Below the pieces are notes generated by a model. It saw nothing but the letters and a program-made list of their open reading frames with translations, was not told the DNA's origin and made no database searches. A program made the position numbers and the translations under genes. From contig OY821775.1 of the NCBI GenBank assembly GCA_963682175.1, positions 29,138,053-29,202,052 of the forward strand: a stretch of DNA of 64,000 nt. Direction: 5' to 3'. How positions within the stretch are numbered: position 1 is the stretch's first letter; every line of letters starts with the position of its first letter. This document shows, in pieces, positions 23,064-34,909 of this stretch. The DNA is from Triglochin maritima. Taxonomy: Eukaryota > Streptophyta > Magnoliopsida > Alismatales > Juncaginaceae.

Positions 23064-23885
23064 TGTTTAAACGTTTTATTAATTACCACAAGTGCACGAC
23101 CGTGATGAAGCGGTGCCAAGTACGGGTCGAACCGCAGGGAGCTGAGAAGTCTCTCATTTGTCTGAAATCAAGTGGCGAATAATGGGAGAAAAAATGTGAT
23201 TATGCTAAAGGTAACTACAGTAAACTAGTAAGTCAGAAATTCGAAAGAAAGCAACGAAAGATTGTGAATCAAGAAGAGAAACAAGGGGTGGAGTGTGTGC
23301 ACATATGAAGTGAAATAAGTGATGAATTTTGCATGTAAGCATGTATGTGTGTGTTGTGTGTGTGTGTTGTCATGAATAGGAGGTGTCTAAAGACGTGGCA
23401 AAACCTATCAATCCATTCACACAATATATCGACAATTAGTACTAGATTATCATAAGATTAGTCTCAGCATGAAAAGTGTCTAAAGATATTGCAAGACTCA
23501 TCAAAAACCATAAAGTCATGTGAAGAACAAAGGTAAGCATGAGAGGTGTCTAAATGTTATCGCAAAACTCATCAAAATAAAGTTTCTTTAATCAATCAAG
23601 AAAGCAAACACAAATACAAACACATAACTAACATATAGCATTTTCAATAGGAAATTTCAGTCAATAAACATGAGAAAATTAAGAATGGGAAGTGTCTAAA
23701 TGTTATGGCAAAACCCATCAAAATTACCCAACATGTAGATGAATAAAATACCCCCAATGAACATACAAAACATGCAAGTCTACACAATCAAAAATTCATC
23801 AAATATCCAAAATTCACAATATATATGAACATCATCTCCACCCCCCAAAGGGGATATAGATCTACCCACTACACATAATGCTAGT
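23064..23885 (-). repeat. Element A 5' LTR, truncated by element D
   Basis: It begins TGTTTAAACG and resembles the LTRs starting at 33517 and 59570. A TG-rich run lies at 23345-23371. It stops at ...cataatgctagt, where the LTR of D begins; the distal part of this LTR is not found after D. Confidence 0.75.
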
Positions 23886-25304
23886 TGATTGATTCGTTTT
23901 ATATTAACCGCAAGTGCAGGGGCGCGTTGAAGCGGTGGTAAATACAGGTCGTCCACTCGGAGGTGTGTCGACGTTTGGTTTGTGCGATGCAAAAGAAAGG
24001 AGAGAAAGATTGATTACACTAAATTACATTAGAATGCAAAAGGAAATGAAAGATAAACAATAAAACTAAACCACAAAGGGGGTAGAGATAATGTGAATAT
24101 AAAAGATGTTTGTGTGTGTGTGTGTTTAATTAAGCTCCTCACAGCATGTAGTGCATGAAATCATAAAACTAAATCCAACTTTGTCTCCACATGAATTAAG
24201 ATAAGATCTTATCATTAAAGCATACAAGACTATAATTGGAATGAAGCTAAATGAACTCATGTATAAAGACTAGACCCTACTATGCCTCCACATGAATTAA
24301 GATAACACATATCATTAAAACATACAAGACATTAACCAAGGTAATGGCAACAAGAGTACATACACTACAAATTGTGTTTCCAATATTAATTCAATCCATA
24401 TCCTCACCTTATCATTCCCCATAAAATAGGTTCACTAATCTAAGCATAAGCTAAGCTTCATTCATGAGCCTTGGCCTATCAAAGATAAGAGTGAAATCCC
24501 ATTAGATGGTTATGGAAATCATATAATGCTCAAGGGATTAAGATAACACACACCTAATACACTACATTATCATATCACATATTTCTCCACCCCCAAATGG
24601 GGATGGAACTACTCATTACACTTACTACATTAACAAAATGAAGCATTATACTGAAATGAAACTACACTAATCAATCAAGAAATATTAAAGAAGCTGAAAT
24701 GACATAAAACAAAACAAGCATCAAAGCAAGCACATTAAAGGAAATTAACTTTAGAGAGAAACAACACAATTAAAGGAAAACATATATTATGAACTCACTC
24801 AATTACAAGTAGCCCTTCCTCCACCAGAGTGTTGTTTCCCATCTCTCAAATACCAAAAATAGACTAAGCATACACTAATACACATGCACCCGAAATCTTA
24901 GCGGATCCAGAGCTATCTGGACCGCCAATTAGCGGTCTATAAGATCCAAATCCGTCTGGTTTCATGCTGGGCTTTGCTTGATGTATTGGTTGGTCTTGGA
25001 TGCATTTACTTTGATTATTAGAGCTCCGACCCAAATCGAATTGTCAAAATACTCCCCATGATGGTGTGGAGTTTTCTGTTTTGCTCTTAGGTCCTTCGGT
25101 CTTACGTTCAGGTCCTTCTCCCTTGCATCTTAGTCCCCAGATCTTACAATTAAGTCATTTTTCCTACTTTTCAGTCCTTTCATGGCTCTTCTCTTCAAAC
25201 CTATTTATTTCTGAAATTCAAACATAAAACTCGTCACGTAGCATTGCTTAGGTGTAAGATAAGGGATATAAGATACAAATATGAGCTTGAAATTATGTCA
25301 ATCA
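23886..25304 (-). repeat. Element D 3' LTR
   Basis: 1419 bp, TGATTGATTCG...GTCAATCA. Relative to B it lacks the stretch from 3890 to about 4005, which holds the TATA box; the join is at about 24835-24850. A single palindrome GGACCGCCAATTAGCGGTCT is at 24919-24938. Confidence 0.85.
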
Positions 25305-26652
25305 ATACCCCCACACCTAAATTTTTGCTAGTCCCGAGCAAAACAAAGAAAGAGAAAAACAAACGAGAAACAAGAAATCCTAACTCACTTTCGTAGGAAT
25401 CACGGTTGCACTTAGCACGTGCAACAAACTGTTTAACCTCCTTGTTGCCAAGGAGGAGGAGTGTTGTCTTCTGAGGGTTTTCAGTGGATATACCCACAAA
25501 ATCCGAACAAGATGCATTATTCAATCTAGACACTCGACTCGTTGACAAATTTTGTCGATCATTGGACACAGTAATCGACTCTATATAGGTAATCAGTCCA
25601 CACACCTAATCTAATGAGCCATTCGTGCAAGTTAAATAAGGAATTAAGTGAAAGACATGGACAACCTCAACCTCCTCAAGTGATACAAAGTGTAAAGTCC
25701 ATTAAGGTTCTTATTTGCATAATTTTTTTCTTTTTCTTTTTGTTTCTTTTCTTATTTGTTTTCCTTTTTCTTAGTTGGAGCTTCATTCTCCCAGGGTCAG
25801 GTTTTGTGCAGCATTGCCCATGAGGACTTACACTATCACGTACACCTTTCCCCAAATCTCCACATAGGGCAATCCCTACCACCCGTGTAGCGGGAGTTCG
25901 ATCGACGCATCCCAAGTCAGATGACTCGAAAGCACCAGGCACAAAAGTCCCCTCAGACCTACTTTCCCGAGTGATAGGAGTCGTACGAGAAGAGAGAACA
26001 CCTACTCACTTATTTCTTATCTACACATGAACCAAAACCCCTACACTTAATGTCTCACAACAAGATTTAAAGTGTCCTTGACAACAACAAACTTCCTTAA
26101 GTTAACAGACATGAATTATTGACTAATTAGGTTCAGGGTGGACTTTTTTAAAACATTTTCTTTCGCAAACACATGAAGATTTTGAACGAAATGTGAAAAT
26201 TTTGAAGCACTAGGCAAGCAAAAGAACACAAGTCACCCAAGGATCATGGCAAGCAGATATATCGATATTAAATGCAGCACACTAACATGACCCTAATAAT
26301 GCACACAAAAGAAAATAAAATCAAAGGAAAAAGACTCAACTATGTACACACGTAAAACACCCCCACACCTAATTCATGCATTGTCCTCAATGAATATGAG
26401 CAAAATACTACATGAATTTATGCATGAAAAAGGATAGATCTCACCAATATGAAGCGCAAAGGGAAGTTCATGGTTATGTTGATGGACACAAACCCGAATT
26501 CCCTCAAAACCTGTGAGATGCTAAAGAAGGGATACAAATACGTGAAAGAAATGGGTCCCAAATACTCAAGGGTTTGAGCCCACAACAATCGATGCTCACT
26601 GAAGGAGTCTTTTTTGTTGTTGTAAACTATGTACAACAATAGGCTTCCATCT
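25305..26652 (-). other. Element D polypurine tract and 3' non-coding region
   Basis: The polypurine complement atacccccacaccta abuts the LTR. The rest matches 4485-6029 with an internal deletion near 26145. T-rich runs lie at 25724-25760. No gene seen. Confidence 0.7.
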
Positions 26653-27330
26653 TCATATGTCAAGGGACATCAAATGGGAACCCACCATTTCTCGAGCCAG
26701 AAATGGACATCCATGGGCTCGCAATATACAAAACAGAATTGATTGACCACCTGACACCCTTATATACATTGTGGTCGTTCGATGCCTCTTGAGAGTTAGC
26801 AAAAGAGGAGGCATGAATGAGAGGTGAACCTCTATCTGGTTGAAGGGTATCAGGTGGTTGATTATTAACCCACATGGGGTCCTCAGCAGATACAGAATGA
26901 AGAGCATGTGGCCCAGAGGCCATAAAAATAGTATCTTGTGGCTCAAAAGCCACGTGATCAAAAGGATGTGGCTCAAGGGCCACGTCATTAAAAAGATGTG
27001 GCTCAAGGGCCACATGATCAGAAGAATGTGGCTCAAGGGCCACAAGATCAGAAGAATGTGCTCAAGGGCCACAAGATCAGAAGAATGTGGCTCAAAGGCC
27101 ACATGATCGGAAGATAAGGTACCTTCTTGTGCCAGTTGAGGTGAAACATCTTCACCACCTTTAGGATCTCCATCAAACAATTCTCTGAAGTACTTGAAGG
27201 TGCCCTCAACTTCACTCTCTTCCATGCCCTGGATATGGTTGACCCCAATAGGGTCAGTGAAGGCACCTGGCTTCTTGCCGATGGTTAACATGTTGAAATC
27301 AGCGCATTGACTACCATAAGTCAAGCGCAT
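26653..27330 (-). pseudogene. Element D: post-protease acidic tail with decapeptide repeats
   Basis: It starts just after the ILGRPFLA-type protease end with MRLTYGSQCADFNMLTIGKK, then EGTFKYFRELFDGDPKGGED and SPQLAQEGTL. The minisatellite (26935-27113) encodes LVALEPHS-type decapeptides. One unit (27055-27083) has lost a base, so the frame shifts inside the array and the downstream part continues in the neighbouring frame (26660-27043). Order and content match B 6030-6764. No catalytic domain is recognised, and reverse transcriptase does not follow. Confidence 0.6.
26935..27113 (-). repeat. 30-bp minisatellite, six units (element D)
   Basis: Units: 26935-26964, 26965-26994, 26995-27024, 27025-27054, 27055-27083 (29 bp) and 27084-27113. 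Most keep the TGTGGC...GCCACA inverted repeat. There is one unit more than in B. Confidence 0.9.
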
Positions 27331-27950
27331 CAGACCATTGCGACAAATTGATCAAGGCATTGGAAGTCGCAAGAAATGGTCGCCCCAGACTGATAGGAAT
27401 TTGTCCAAGTGGGTTTGGCACAAGTTCAATATCCAAGACAAAGAAGTCGACTGGATAAATGAACTCTCCCACTTTGATCAGCACATCTTACACCACACCC
27501 CTCGGTTTCTTCATAGACCTATCAGCCAATTGAAGAGTGGTTTTTTTTTTGAGGTCTCCAAGACCGAGGTGGACATAGACAGAATAAGGCAGAAGATTAA
27601 CAGATGCACCAAGGTCCAATAAGGCACGATGTATGGACACATCACCAATCACACAAGAGATAGTTGTACAACCAGGGTCCTTGTACTTGACTTGCATGGG
27701 TTGTTCCAACAACGAACTTACGTTAGCCGTAAGAAAAGCTTTCTTTGGAACATGAGTTTTTCTCTTTTTGGTGCATAAGTCCTTGAGAACCTTGGCATAA
27801 GGTGGCATTTGTTGAATCACCTCCAACAGAGGGATGTTCACCTTAACTTGCCTAAACATCTCAAGCATCTTGTCATGCTGATCTGAGGTTTTCTTTTTAA
27901 GGCGCTCAGGGAATGGCGCCTTCCCGGCATAAGGGTGCGAAGGAACCCCT
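27331..27950 (-). pseudogene. Element D: aspartic protease
   Basis: The best-kept part runs 27868 to 27488: NIPLLEVIQQMPPYAKVLKD, KYKDPGCTTISCVIGD and the catalytic region ALLDLGASVNLLPYSVY with DLGAS intact. A frameshift in a T-run at 27541-27550 and breaks on both sides separate it from the linker and tail. This is the Athila-type retropepsin. The active-site residues are normal, unlike B. Confidence 0.8.
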
Positions 27951-29849
27951 TAATTATGGTCCAAAGAAATATGAGTGGGGACCTCAGAATCTGATTCCTT
28001 CGACACAAGAGGAGGCAAGGGGACCTCAGGGTTCAGCCCCTTTGTCGAAGGAAATGTAGAAAGAACATCAGGATCTGACTCCTTCCTGGACGTATTTGTG
28101 GAGGGAGCCTCAGGATCGGGCTCCCTCAAAGATGGTGACGACAAAGAAGGCACCCTAATGTGATTGTCCACCTCGTTGCCAGACCTCAAAGTATGAATCA
28201 CATTAATATAATGGGTCAGTTCAGAGGTAGCATGAGGTAAAGGTGTCCTTCCTTGAGAATGGGTACCCCGAGGATTCACCTCGGGTTGACTCGGTAATTG
28301 GCCCTTCTCGCGTTCATAGAGCTGATTAGCCAACTGGCTAAGTTGCATTTCCAATTCTTTGACCGAATTGTTGCGGGCCACAAACAAGAATTATGTGCCC
28401 TAAATGAACACATGAAGGGTTTGTTCAAGAGTGGGGTCCTTCGAGTCAACTCGCTGGGGTAGTGGAGTCTGGTTAGAATAACCCGACGATGAGGTCTGAG
28501 GAGGTTGGTAATTATGGTTCTGAGAACTTTGAAGTGGAGGTTGATAGGTCGCCGATTGGCGTGGAGGTTGATAAGGTGGAGGTTGAGATTGAGTGTAAGA
28601 GCTATGACTGTTACCCCCACTAGGCCCCCAAGACAAGTGAGGATGGTTACGCCATCCCGGGTTGTAGGAGCGACTGTACGAGTCATTACGGGGCCTCTGT
28701 TGATACATCGCATTTGCATGCTCAGTATCCCTTGGACCGTAAGCGCATTCCAAGTCATCATGGCCCGTAAGTCCACACCTACCATACCCGGGAGTAGCGA
28801 CCTGAGCTACAGGAGCTCGGTCCAACTCTAAACTCTCAATCCTACGCATGAGAGCAGCCATTTTCACCTCAGACGCGATCGATGAGTCAACTTGATATGA
28901 TCCAGCTTGACCAGAAGACCTGGCCGCTGGTGGCTCTCTCATGGTGTCCCACTCAAACGTGCGTTCAACCATTAACTCAAAAGTGTCCCATGCGTCATCG
29001 ATGGGTTTCATTTGGAAGTCACCCTGACACATCGACTCCAACAATGTGCGGGTGCTGTAGTTGAGGCCCTCATAAACAATTTGGCACAGCTTTCATAGCT
29101 CAAGTCCATGATGAGGGCACTGCTGGAGAAGGTCCTTGAACCTCTCAAAGAAACCATGAAAAGATTCGGTCTCAGTTTGATACATTTGATGTATCTGGTG
29201 CCGTATCTGTTGAGTTTTCTTTTGAGGGAAAATCTCTTCAGAAATAAGGTCACGAAGTCATCCCAAGACCGAATAGAGCTCGCCGGGAGTTTGTACATCT
29301 AGTTCTTCGCGTTATCCTTCAACGCGAAAGAAATCATGCTCAACCGGACTAAATCCTCGTCAACATGTTGAAGCTTGAACATGGAGCATACTTCCTCGAA
29401 TTCGCGTATAAAAATATACGGATTCTCCTTATTGGCAGTAAAGGTTGGAAGCATGCTCACATATTGAGGTTTCAGCTCATAGTTGTTCCCGCGAGCAGGG
29501 GGAAGAACTATGCAAGAAGGCTGCGCGGCCCGAACAGGATGGGTCCGCTCCCACAAAGTCATCGGTCTATCTTGTTGAGCTAAAGGTGGTGGTGCACCAA
29601 GAACTCGATCCTGACCGAATCTCCCTTACTCTCGTGTCAGAGGAGGAGGAGAAGGAGGTCTATGTGGTGGTAGGAGCGGACCGAGGTAATCCATGAATGG
29701 ACCCCCGTCTCCCCCGTCACCACGAAACTACTCGGCCTCATGCTCCAAAGGAGCACGAGGTGGAGACGGTCGATCACCAAGACCGTCCATCTAAAAAAAT
29801 ACACTCTCTCAAGTCGAGCGCTCTCACCAGAACGAGCCCAACCTCGCAT
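27950..29849 (-). pseudogene. gag: Element D: Athila-type Gag and C-terminal linker
   Basis: Read leftward from Met 29849 (MRGWARSGESAR, as in B). Pieces in order: the N-terminus; 29562-29299 with ELKPQYVSMLPTF and REFEEVCSMFKLQ; a TAG at about 29296-29298 in place of the Trp of AKKWMY; 29298-29008 with the capsid end, frameshifted; 29044-28400 with MREPPAARSS and YGRCGLTGHDDLEC, where the first knuckle cysteine is Tyr. From there it runs without a break into the Gln/Pro-rich linker, proving Gag and linker share a frame. The linker continues at 28387-27950 after a disruption near 28390. Confidence 0.8.
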
Positions 29850-30895
29850 AAAAATGCTCGACTCGACTCTAAAATAACACACAACAGAAGGAGTACTAGA
29901 GGAGGAGACTCCGCGTAGAAAATAGATGAGGAGGGGACTCAAGTCAGGAGAGAAGAATCCCTAGAGCTAGCGTGGGTAAGGGTGAGGATAGAAGCCTAGT
30001 CTAGCAAACACGGCTCAGACAAGCCTAGGCTGGCTACGGGTCCTTACAGCTAGATGACGCCTAACTGCGAGGTCACACGGCCTCAACAGGCCTCACCTCC
30101 CTACAACGAAGACCACAATGCCCAGCAAGTGAGCCAAGATCAGTAGATCTCGTCTCTCCTACTATCGACAAAGTGGGCGACGCCGATCAGGCTATGACGG
30201 TCGTGACCAGATCACTCTCCTAATGCGCCCAAGTCCTAATGGTTAATTCCTACTTGGTTTTAGATTAAGGCTTTACTTGAGTGTGCTTTTTGGGGCTAAG
30301 GGAGGGGTGATGAAATCCCCCACCTTATCTTTGAAGACTATAGGTGATACCCCTTAAAGATGTTTTGAACTCTTGGCAACTCACCAAACAAGCACTCACC
30401 TCACCCTTGTTTCGATGCAAACGTTACTCACTAATGGATGTCCTAATGCGTGAATGAGTGTTAAGGAATGTGTACCTCGCTCCAGCAATCAACGACAAAA
30501 ATTAAAACTAAGAGAAGACAATTAACATGCTCAAGTCATTACTAGATGATGCATGATCTAAACATAGAAAATTCCTAATCTTTTGCTTTGGATTTTATGG
30601 CCAAGTTGATTAAAGGGGATTGAAATTAAATCTGGGAGCAAACTACAAGTCACAACATGCAAAATAGTCCTCCCAGATAACTACAATGAACCAGAAAACT
30701 ACCAGAACAAGAAACGCTCACCAGGCCGCCAATTGGCAGTCCAAGACCGCTGATTGGCGGTCTGTTTGGTGCTTCTGTGCCTCCAATTTGCGAGTGGCCT
30801 CCCCTTGAGCTCTAGGATCCCTGAAACCAAGAAAAACTACAAACAAAAAATTAAGACCACTCGAATCGTCCAAACCAAGGTCTGGACAAAGCACC
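29850..30895 (-). other. Element D leader, non-coding
   Basis: The uninterrupted reference for the B leader: 30038-30090 spans the site where copia DNA sits in B. Palindromes are ggccgccaattggcagtcc (30724-30742) and GACCGCTGATTGGCGGTC (30745-30762). No gene seen. Confidence 0.7.
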
Positions 30896-30913
30896 TCCCC
30901 GGCAACGGCGCCA
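30896..30913 (-). other. Primer binding site of D (tRNA-Asp)
   Basis: TCCCCGGCAACGGCGCCA is a perfect complement-strand match to an 18-nt plant tRNA-Asp primer site, six bases from the LTR. Confidence 0.9.
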
Positions 30914-30919
30914 AAAACT

Positions 30920-32535
30920 TGATTGATTCGTTTTATATTAACCGCAAGTGCACAGGCACGTTGAAGAGGTGGCAAATACGGGTCGTCCACTGGGAGGTGT
31001 TTCGACGTTTGGTTTGTGCGAAGGCGAGTGGTAAAGAAAGGAGAGAAAGATTGATTACACTAAATTACACTAGAATGCAAAAGGAAATGAAAGATAAGCA
31101 ACAAAACTAAACCCCAAAGGGGGTAGAGAAATAATGTGAATATAAAAATGTGTGTGTGTGTTTAATTAAGCTCCTCACAACATGTAGTGCATGAAATCAT
31201 AAAACTAAATCCAACTTTGCCTCCACATGAATTAAGATAAGATCATATCATTAAAGCATACAAGACAATAATTGGAATGAAGCTAAATGAACTCATGTAT
31301 AAAGACTAGACCCAACTATGCCTCCACATGAATTAAGATAACACATATCATTAAAACATACAAGACATTAACCAAGGTAAAGGCAACAAGAGTACATACA
31401 CTACAAATTGTGTTTCCAATATTAATTCAATCCATATCCTCACCTTATCATTCCCCATAAAATAGGTTCACTAATCTAAGCATAAGCTAAGCTTCATTCA
31501 TGAGCATTAGCCTATCAAAGATAAGAGTGAAATCCCATTAGATGGTTATGGAAATCATATAAGGCTCAAGGGATTAAGCTAACACACACCTAATACACTA
31601 CATTACCATATCACATATTTCTCCACCCCCAAATGGGGATGGAACTACTCACTACTCATTACACTAACTACATTAACAAAATGAAGCATTATACTGAAAT
31701 GAAACTACACTAATCAAGCAAGAAATATTGAAGAAGCTGAAATGACATAAAACAAAACAAGCATCAAAGCAAGCACATTAAAGGAAATTAACTTTAGAGA
31801 GAAACAACACAATTAAAGGAAAACATATATTATGAACTCACTCAATTACAAGTAGCCCTTCCTCCACCAGAGTTTTGCTTCCCATCTCTCAAATACCAAA
31901 AATAGACTAAGCATACACTAATACACATGCGCCCGAAATCCACTAAGTAGAGAGAATGCCACCAAGTAATGGGTAAATACAAATGAGCAGGAGGAGTTCT
32001 ATTTACAGTCATAGAAAAGGCCAATCGGGGACAATCCCCTGATAAAGGACTAATACACCACGAAAAATAGACATAAAACACCCTAATACAAGACCCAGCT
32101 AAAACTTATCTGAGCTGGAGCAAAACAGACCACCAATCAGCAGCCTTCGACCGCCAATTAGTGGTCTCTATGCTTTGGATCAGGTCACATTTTGTCGTGT
32201 GGTTGTCTGGCTCGATTTCTTCATGTGTGATGAATCCAAGTCGGTTGTTGAAGCTAATGCCCGAATCCAATTGCAAAAATACTCCTCATGATGGTGTGGA
32301 GTTTCTTGATTTGCTCATTGGTCCTTTGGGCTTACATCTGGGTCCTTCCCTCTTGCATCTCAGTTCCCAAGACTTGCAACTCAGTCCTTTTCCTTGATTT
32401 TGAGTCCTTTTTGTGCCTCTTCTCTTCAAACCTGCTTATTCGTGAAACTTAAACATTAAACTCATTACGTAGCATTGTTTAGGTTAAATATAATGGATAT
32501 AAGAGACAAATGTATGCATGATATGATGTCAATCA
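30920..32535 (-). repeat. Element D 5' LTR (chimeric)
   Basis: 30920-31942 closely follows the 3' LTR, sharing its promoter deletion (gcttcccatctctcaaatacc). From about 31943 the sequence switches to another LTR subfamily, with its own degenerate TATA (CTATTTACA, 31999-32007), palindrome pair (32127-32167) and U3 end. The LTR is therefore a recombinant. Confidence 0.8.
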
Positions 32536-33516
32536 CTAGGTAATAAAGAAGAGAAAAGGGAGCAAAAAGGACCTAAATGCAACAATATAGACTGAATTGA
32601 AGACTTCTGGACAAATTTGTAATGCACAATGACTGGATTTCAAATCAGGAAGGACCCAATTGAAAACCCGGAGGGACCTGATTGTAAAGTGCAAAATATT
32701 GCGACACATGACTTGAACAAGATCAGTATTTCACCAATTAAAACCAAATCGGTTTCAGACAGTTGACAAGGGCCTCACCCCACATGCCAAATAGAAGAAC
32801 TTAAGAGGTGGAAAAATCTTAGACGAAAATCGGAGCATCTAGATCCACCACTGGAGGATTATGCGCCACTATTGGTGGATCACTATCCTCTAATGAGTCT
32901 CAGATTTTTGTCGCGGGTTGGGAAATCGGGTCACAACATTCCAAGACTATCATATTCGACTTAGAGTCGTTCGATTACACCCATATTAATCTCAAGCTTG
33001 TATTGTTCTATAAATACCATTGTAATCTCTCCTTTTCTCTTCTTCTTGCTTCCTCCATTAGTTTAGGTCTATTTTTCTGCTCATTAGTGTAAGCGGAGAA
33101 GGAGGAAACTTGTAATCTTGCATTTGAATCAAGTATTCTTGTTCTTTACATTGATGTTTTCTATTTGATGCAATGTCCTTCATGTTTGTTGTTTACCTAA
33201 TCTAGTTTTTCTGAATTTTGCATTATGGTTTTGGGTTGTTTTGATGCTTTCTTTAGTTTACAGATGAGTAGGCAGTAGTCCATCCCCATTGGGGGGTGGA
33301 AAAGAAGGTGATGTGATTATATGATGTATTAGGTATGTGTGTTAATCCTAACCTTTGAACCTCACATGATTTCCATAACCATCTAATGGGAATTAACTCT
33401 TATGCTTGATATGCTAATGCTCTTGAGTGATTCTTAGCACATGCTTAGATTTGTGGGCCAATTTTATGGGGAATGATGAGGTGAGAATAAGGATGGAGTG
33501 GAAGAAGGAAACATGG
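32536..33516 (+). mobile_element. Fragment K: Athila-like LTR in the opposite orientation
   Basis: The start (ctaggtaataaagaag) matches the interior of the LTR at 63166. 33290-33510 is the reverse complement of the LTR block seen at 19620-19830 (for example ccccattggggggtgg against ccaccccccaaatgggg). TATAAATA at 33009-33016 is a plus-strand promoter candidate. It lacks its first ~100 bp and its primer-side end, and is cut by the LTR of G at 33517. Confidence 0.7.
33009..33016 (+). promoter_or_regulatory. TATA box of fragment K
   Basis: TATAAATA in gttcTATAAATACC, placed as in the other LTRs but on the plus strand. Confidence 0.5.
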
Positions 33517-34909
33517 TGTTAAAGGTTTTACTAATTAACCGCAAGTGCAAGGCCATTGGTGAAGACGGGGCAAGTACGGGTCGATCCGCTGGGAGCGTTG
33601 CCAACCTTTGAGTGAGCAAAATTCAGTCGGAAATAACAGTGGAAGAAGATATTATTACGCTACGACTGAAAAGACGATTATACTAAGAATGCAAAACAAA
33701 CTAGATTACGATCCAAATGATAACTAAAGAAATTCAGCAAACGATATAGAATGAAATATGGATGAACCCGTAAGGGGTGGAGTGTGTGCACATATGAGGT
33801 TAGAGAAGTGATGAATGACATATGTAAGCAGGTATGTGTATGTGTGTCAAGTGTGTGCCTTTATGTATAGGAAGTGTTTAAAGATTTGTCAGGAACTATC
33901 ATTCCATTCGCATAACGTATCAGCAGTTACTACTTGATATCATAAGATAATGCTCAACATGATGTGCCTAAAGACTTGGCAAGACTCATCAAAAATTCGG
34001 AACTCATGTGAAGAACGAAGCCAAGCATGGGAGGTGTCTAAATCTTATGGCAAAGCCCATCAAAACAAAGATTCTTCAATCAATCAAGTGAGCAAACACT
34101 AATATAAACACATTACATGTAGCGTACCCATCAGGAAATTTCAGCCAATAAACATGAGGAACCAAGCATGAAGTGTCTGAAACATATGGCGAAACCCATA
34201 AAAATTCCCCAACATGTAGATGATTAAAACAAACCCAATGAACATACACACATTCAAGTCTACACAATCAAAATTCGTCAAACATCAAAACCTCACTAAT
34301 CATTAAGCTAACATTTATATTAATAAGAGAAAACATTCTAACTAATTCTACTCAGATTAAAGAAACAAAATTAAGCTAAGCATGAAAGAATTAAAAGAGG
34401 CAACATGAAACTAACAAAGATTTCTTTTATTTATGACTCACATTACAAGTACCATCTCTCCACTTTAGTTTTGCTCCAAGGCTTTACTCTAAGTAGTGGG
34501 AATGACACCAAGCAAGGCGTGTATTAGAAAGATAGAAGAGGAGTTCTATTTATAGACATGAAAAAAGGAACAATGGACAATTGCCCAATGTGGGACTCAT
34601 AACACCTCTACAAATGTAAAGAAACAACATAGTACACAACAACGAGATACCGGGTCAGATTCTGACCAACATGGACCACCAATTGGAGGTCTAGGGCCGC
34701 CAATTGGCAGACACTTTTTTTTTGATGTGCTCTGATTTTGGATATCTTCTATAGTGCTTCAATTCTTCATGTGGGATGCACTCGGATCGGATATTGGAGT
34801 CCGGGCCCTAATCTAATTGCCAAAATACTCCTCATGATGGTGTGGAGTTTCTTAGTTTTCTATTTGGTCCTTCTTGCTTACATCCAGATCCTTCCCTCTT
34901 GCAGATGAG
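33517..34909 (-). repeat. Element G 3' LTR, U3 end deleted
   Basis: It begins TGTTAAAGG (compare TGTTTAAACG of A). TATA complement CTATTTATA at 34546-34554. Palindromes ggaccaccaattggaggtct (34673-34692) and ggccgccaattggcagac (34695-34712). After cttgcagatgagt the LTR is cut and fused to the coding tail, removing the LTR end, the polypurine tract and the 3' non-coding region. Confidence 0.75.

Larger units (their letters stand above)
1345..23885 (-). mobile_element. Element A: miniature Athila-like retrotransposon, split by element B
   Basis: On the minus strand this reads 5' LTR (23064-23885, cut by D), tRNA-Asp primer site (23040-23057), leader, a short gag-derived frame (20862-21979), 3' non-coding region (1413-2926) and 68 bp of 3' LTR (1345-1412). 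Element B sits inside at 2927-20656 with a CGGGG duplication. Removing B restores the order seen in element F, where 55577-55620 continues from the equivalent of 2921. The coding part lacks the Gag core, the protease and all of pol. Elements F and G share this structure, so it looks like a real miniature subfamily. Confidence 0.75.
23886..32535 (-). mobile_element. Element D: Athila-like gag-protease element with a chimeric LTR
   Basis: Same design as B: 3' LTR (23886-25304), polypurine tract (25305-25319), post-protease tail (26653-27330), protease (27331-27950), linker and Gag (27950-29849), leader, tRNA-Asp primer site (30896-30913), 5' LTR (30920-32535). pol is absent. Flanking pentamers are ctagt and ctagg (4/5), but the right flank is not a continuation of the left. 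The two LTRs match over the primer-site half and differ sharply in the other half. Confidence 0.85.

Noticed and set aside
25614..25823. Hydrophobic plus-strand frame that looks like a membrane segment
   Set aside because: The Phe/Leu run is encoded by a T-rich tract (25724-25770) in the 3' non-coding region and is absent or shifted in other copies.
26840..27106. Plus-strand frames over the minisatellites (also 6305-6535)
   Set aside because: They are antisense shadows kept open by the 30-bp periodicity.
30896..30913. tRNA-Asp-like sequence
   Set aside because: Only the 3' 18 bases are present, at a fixed 6-base distance from the LTR; it is a primer binding site, not a tRNA gene.
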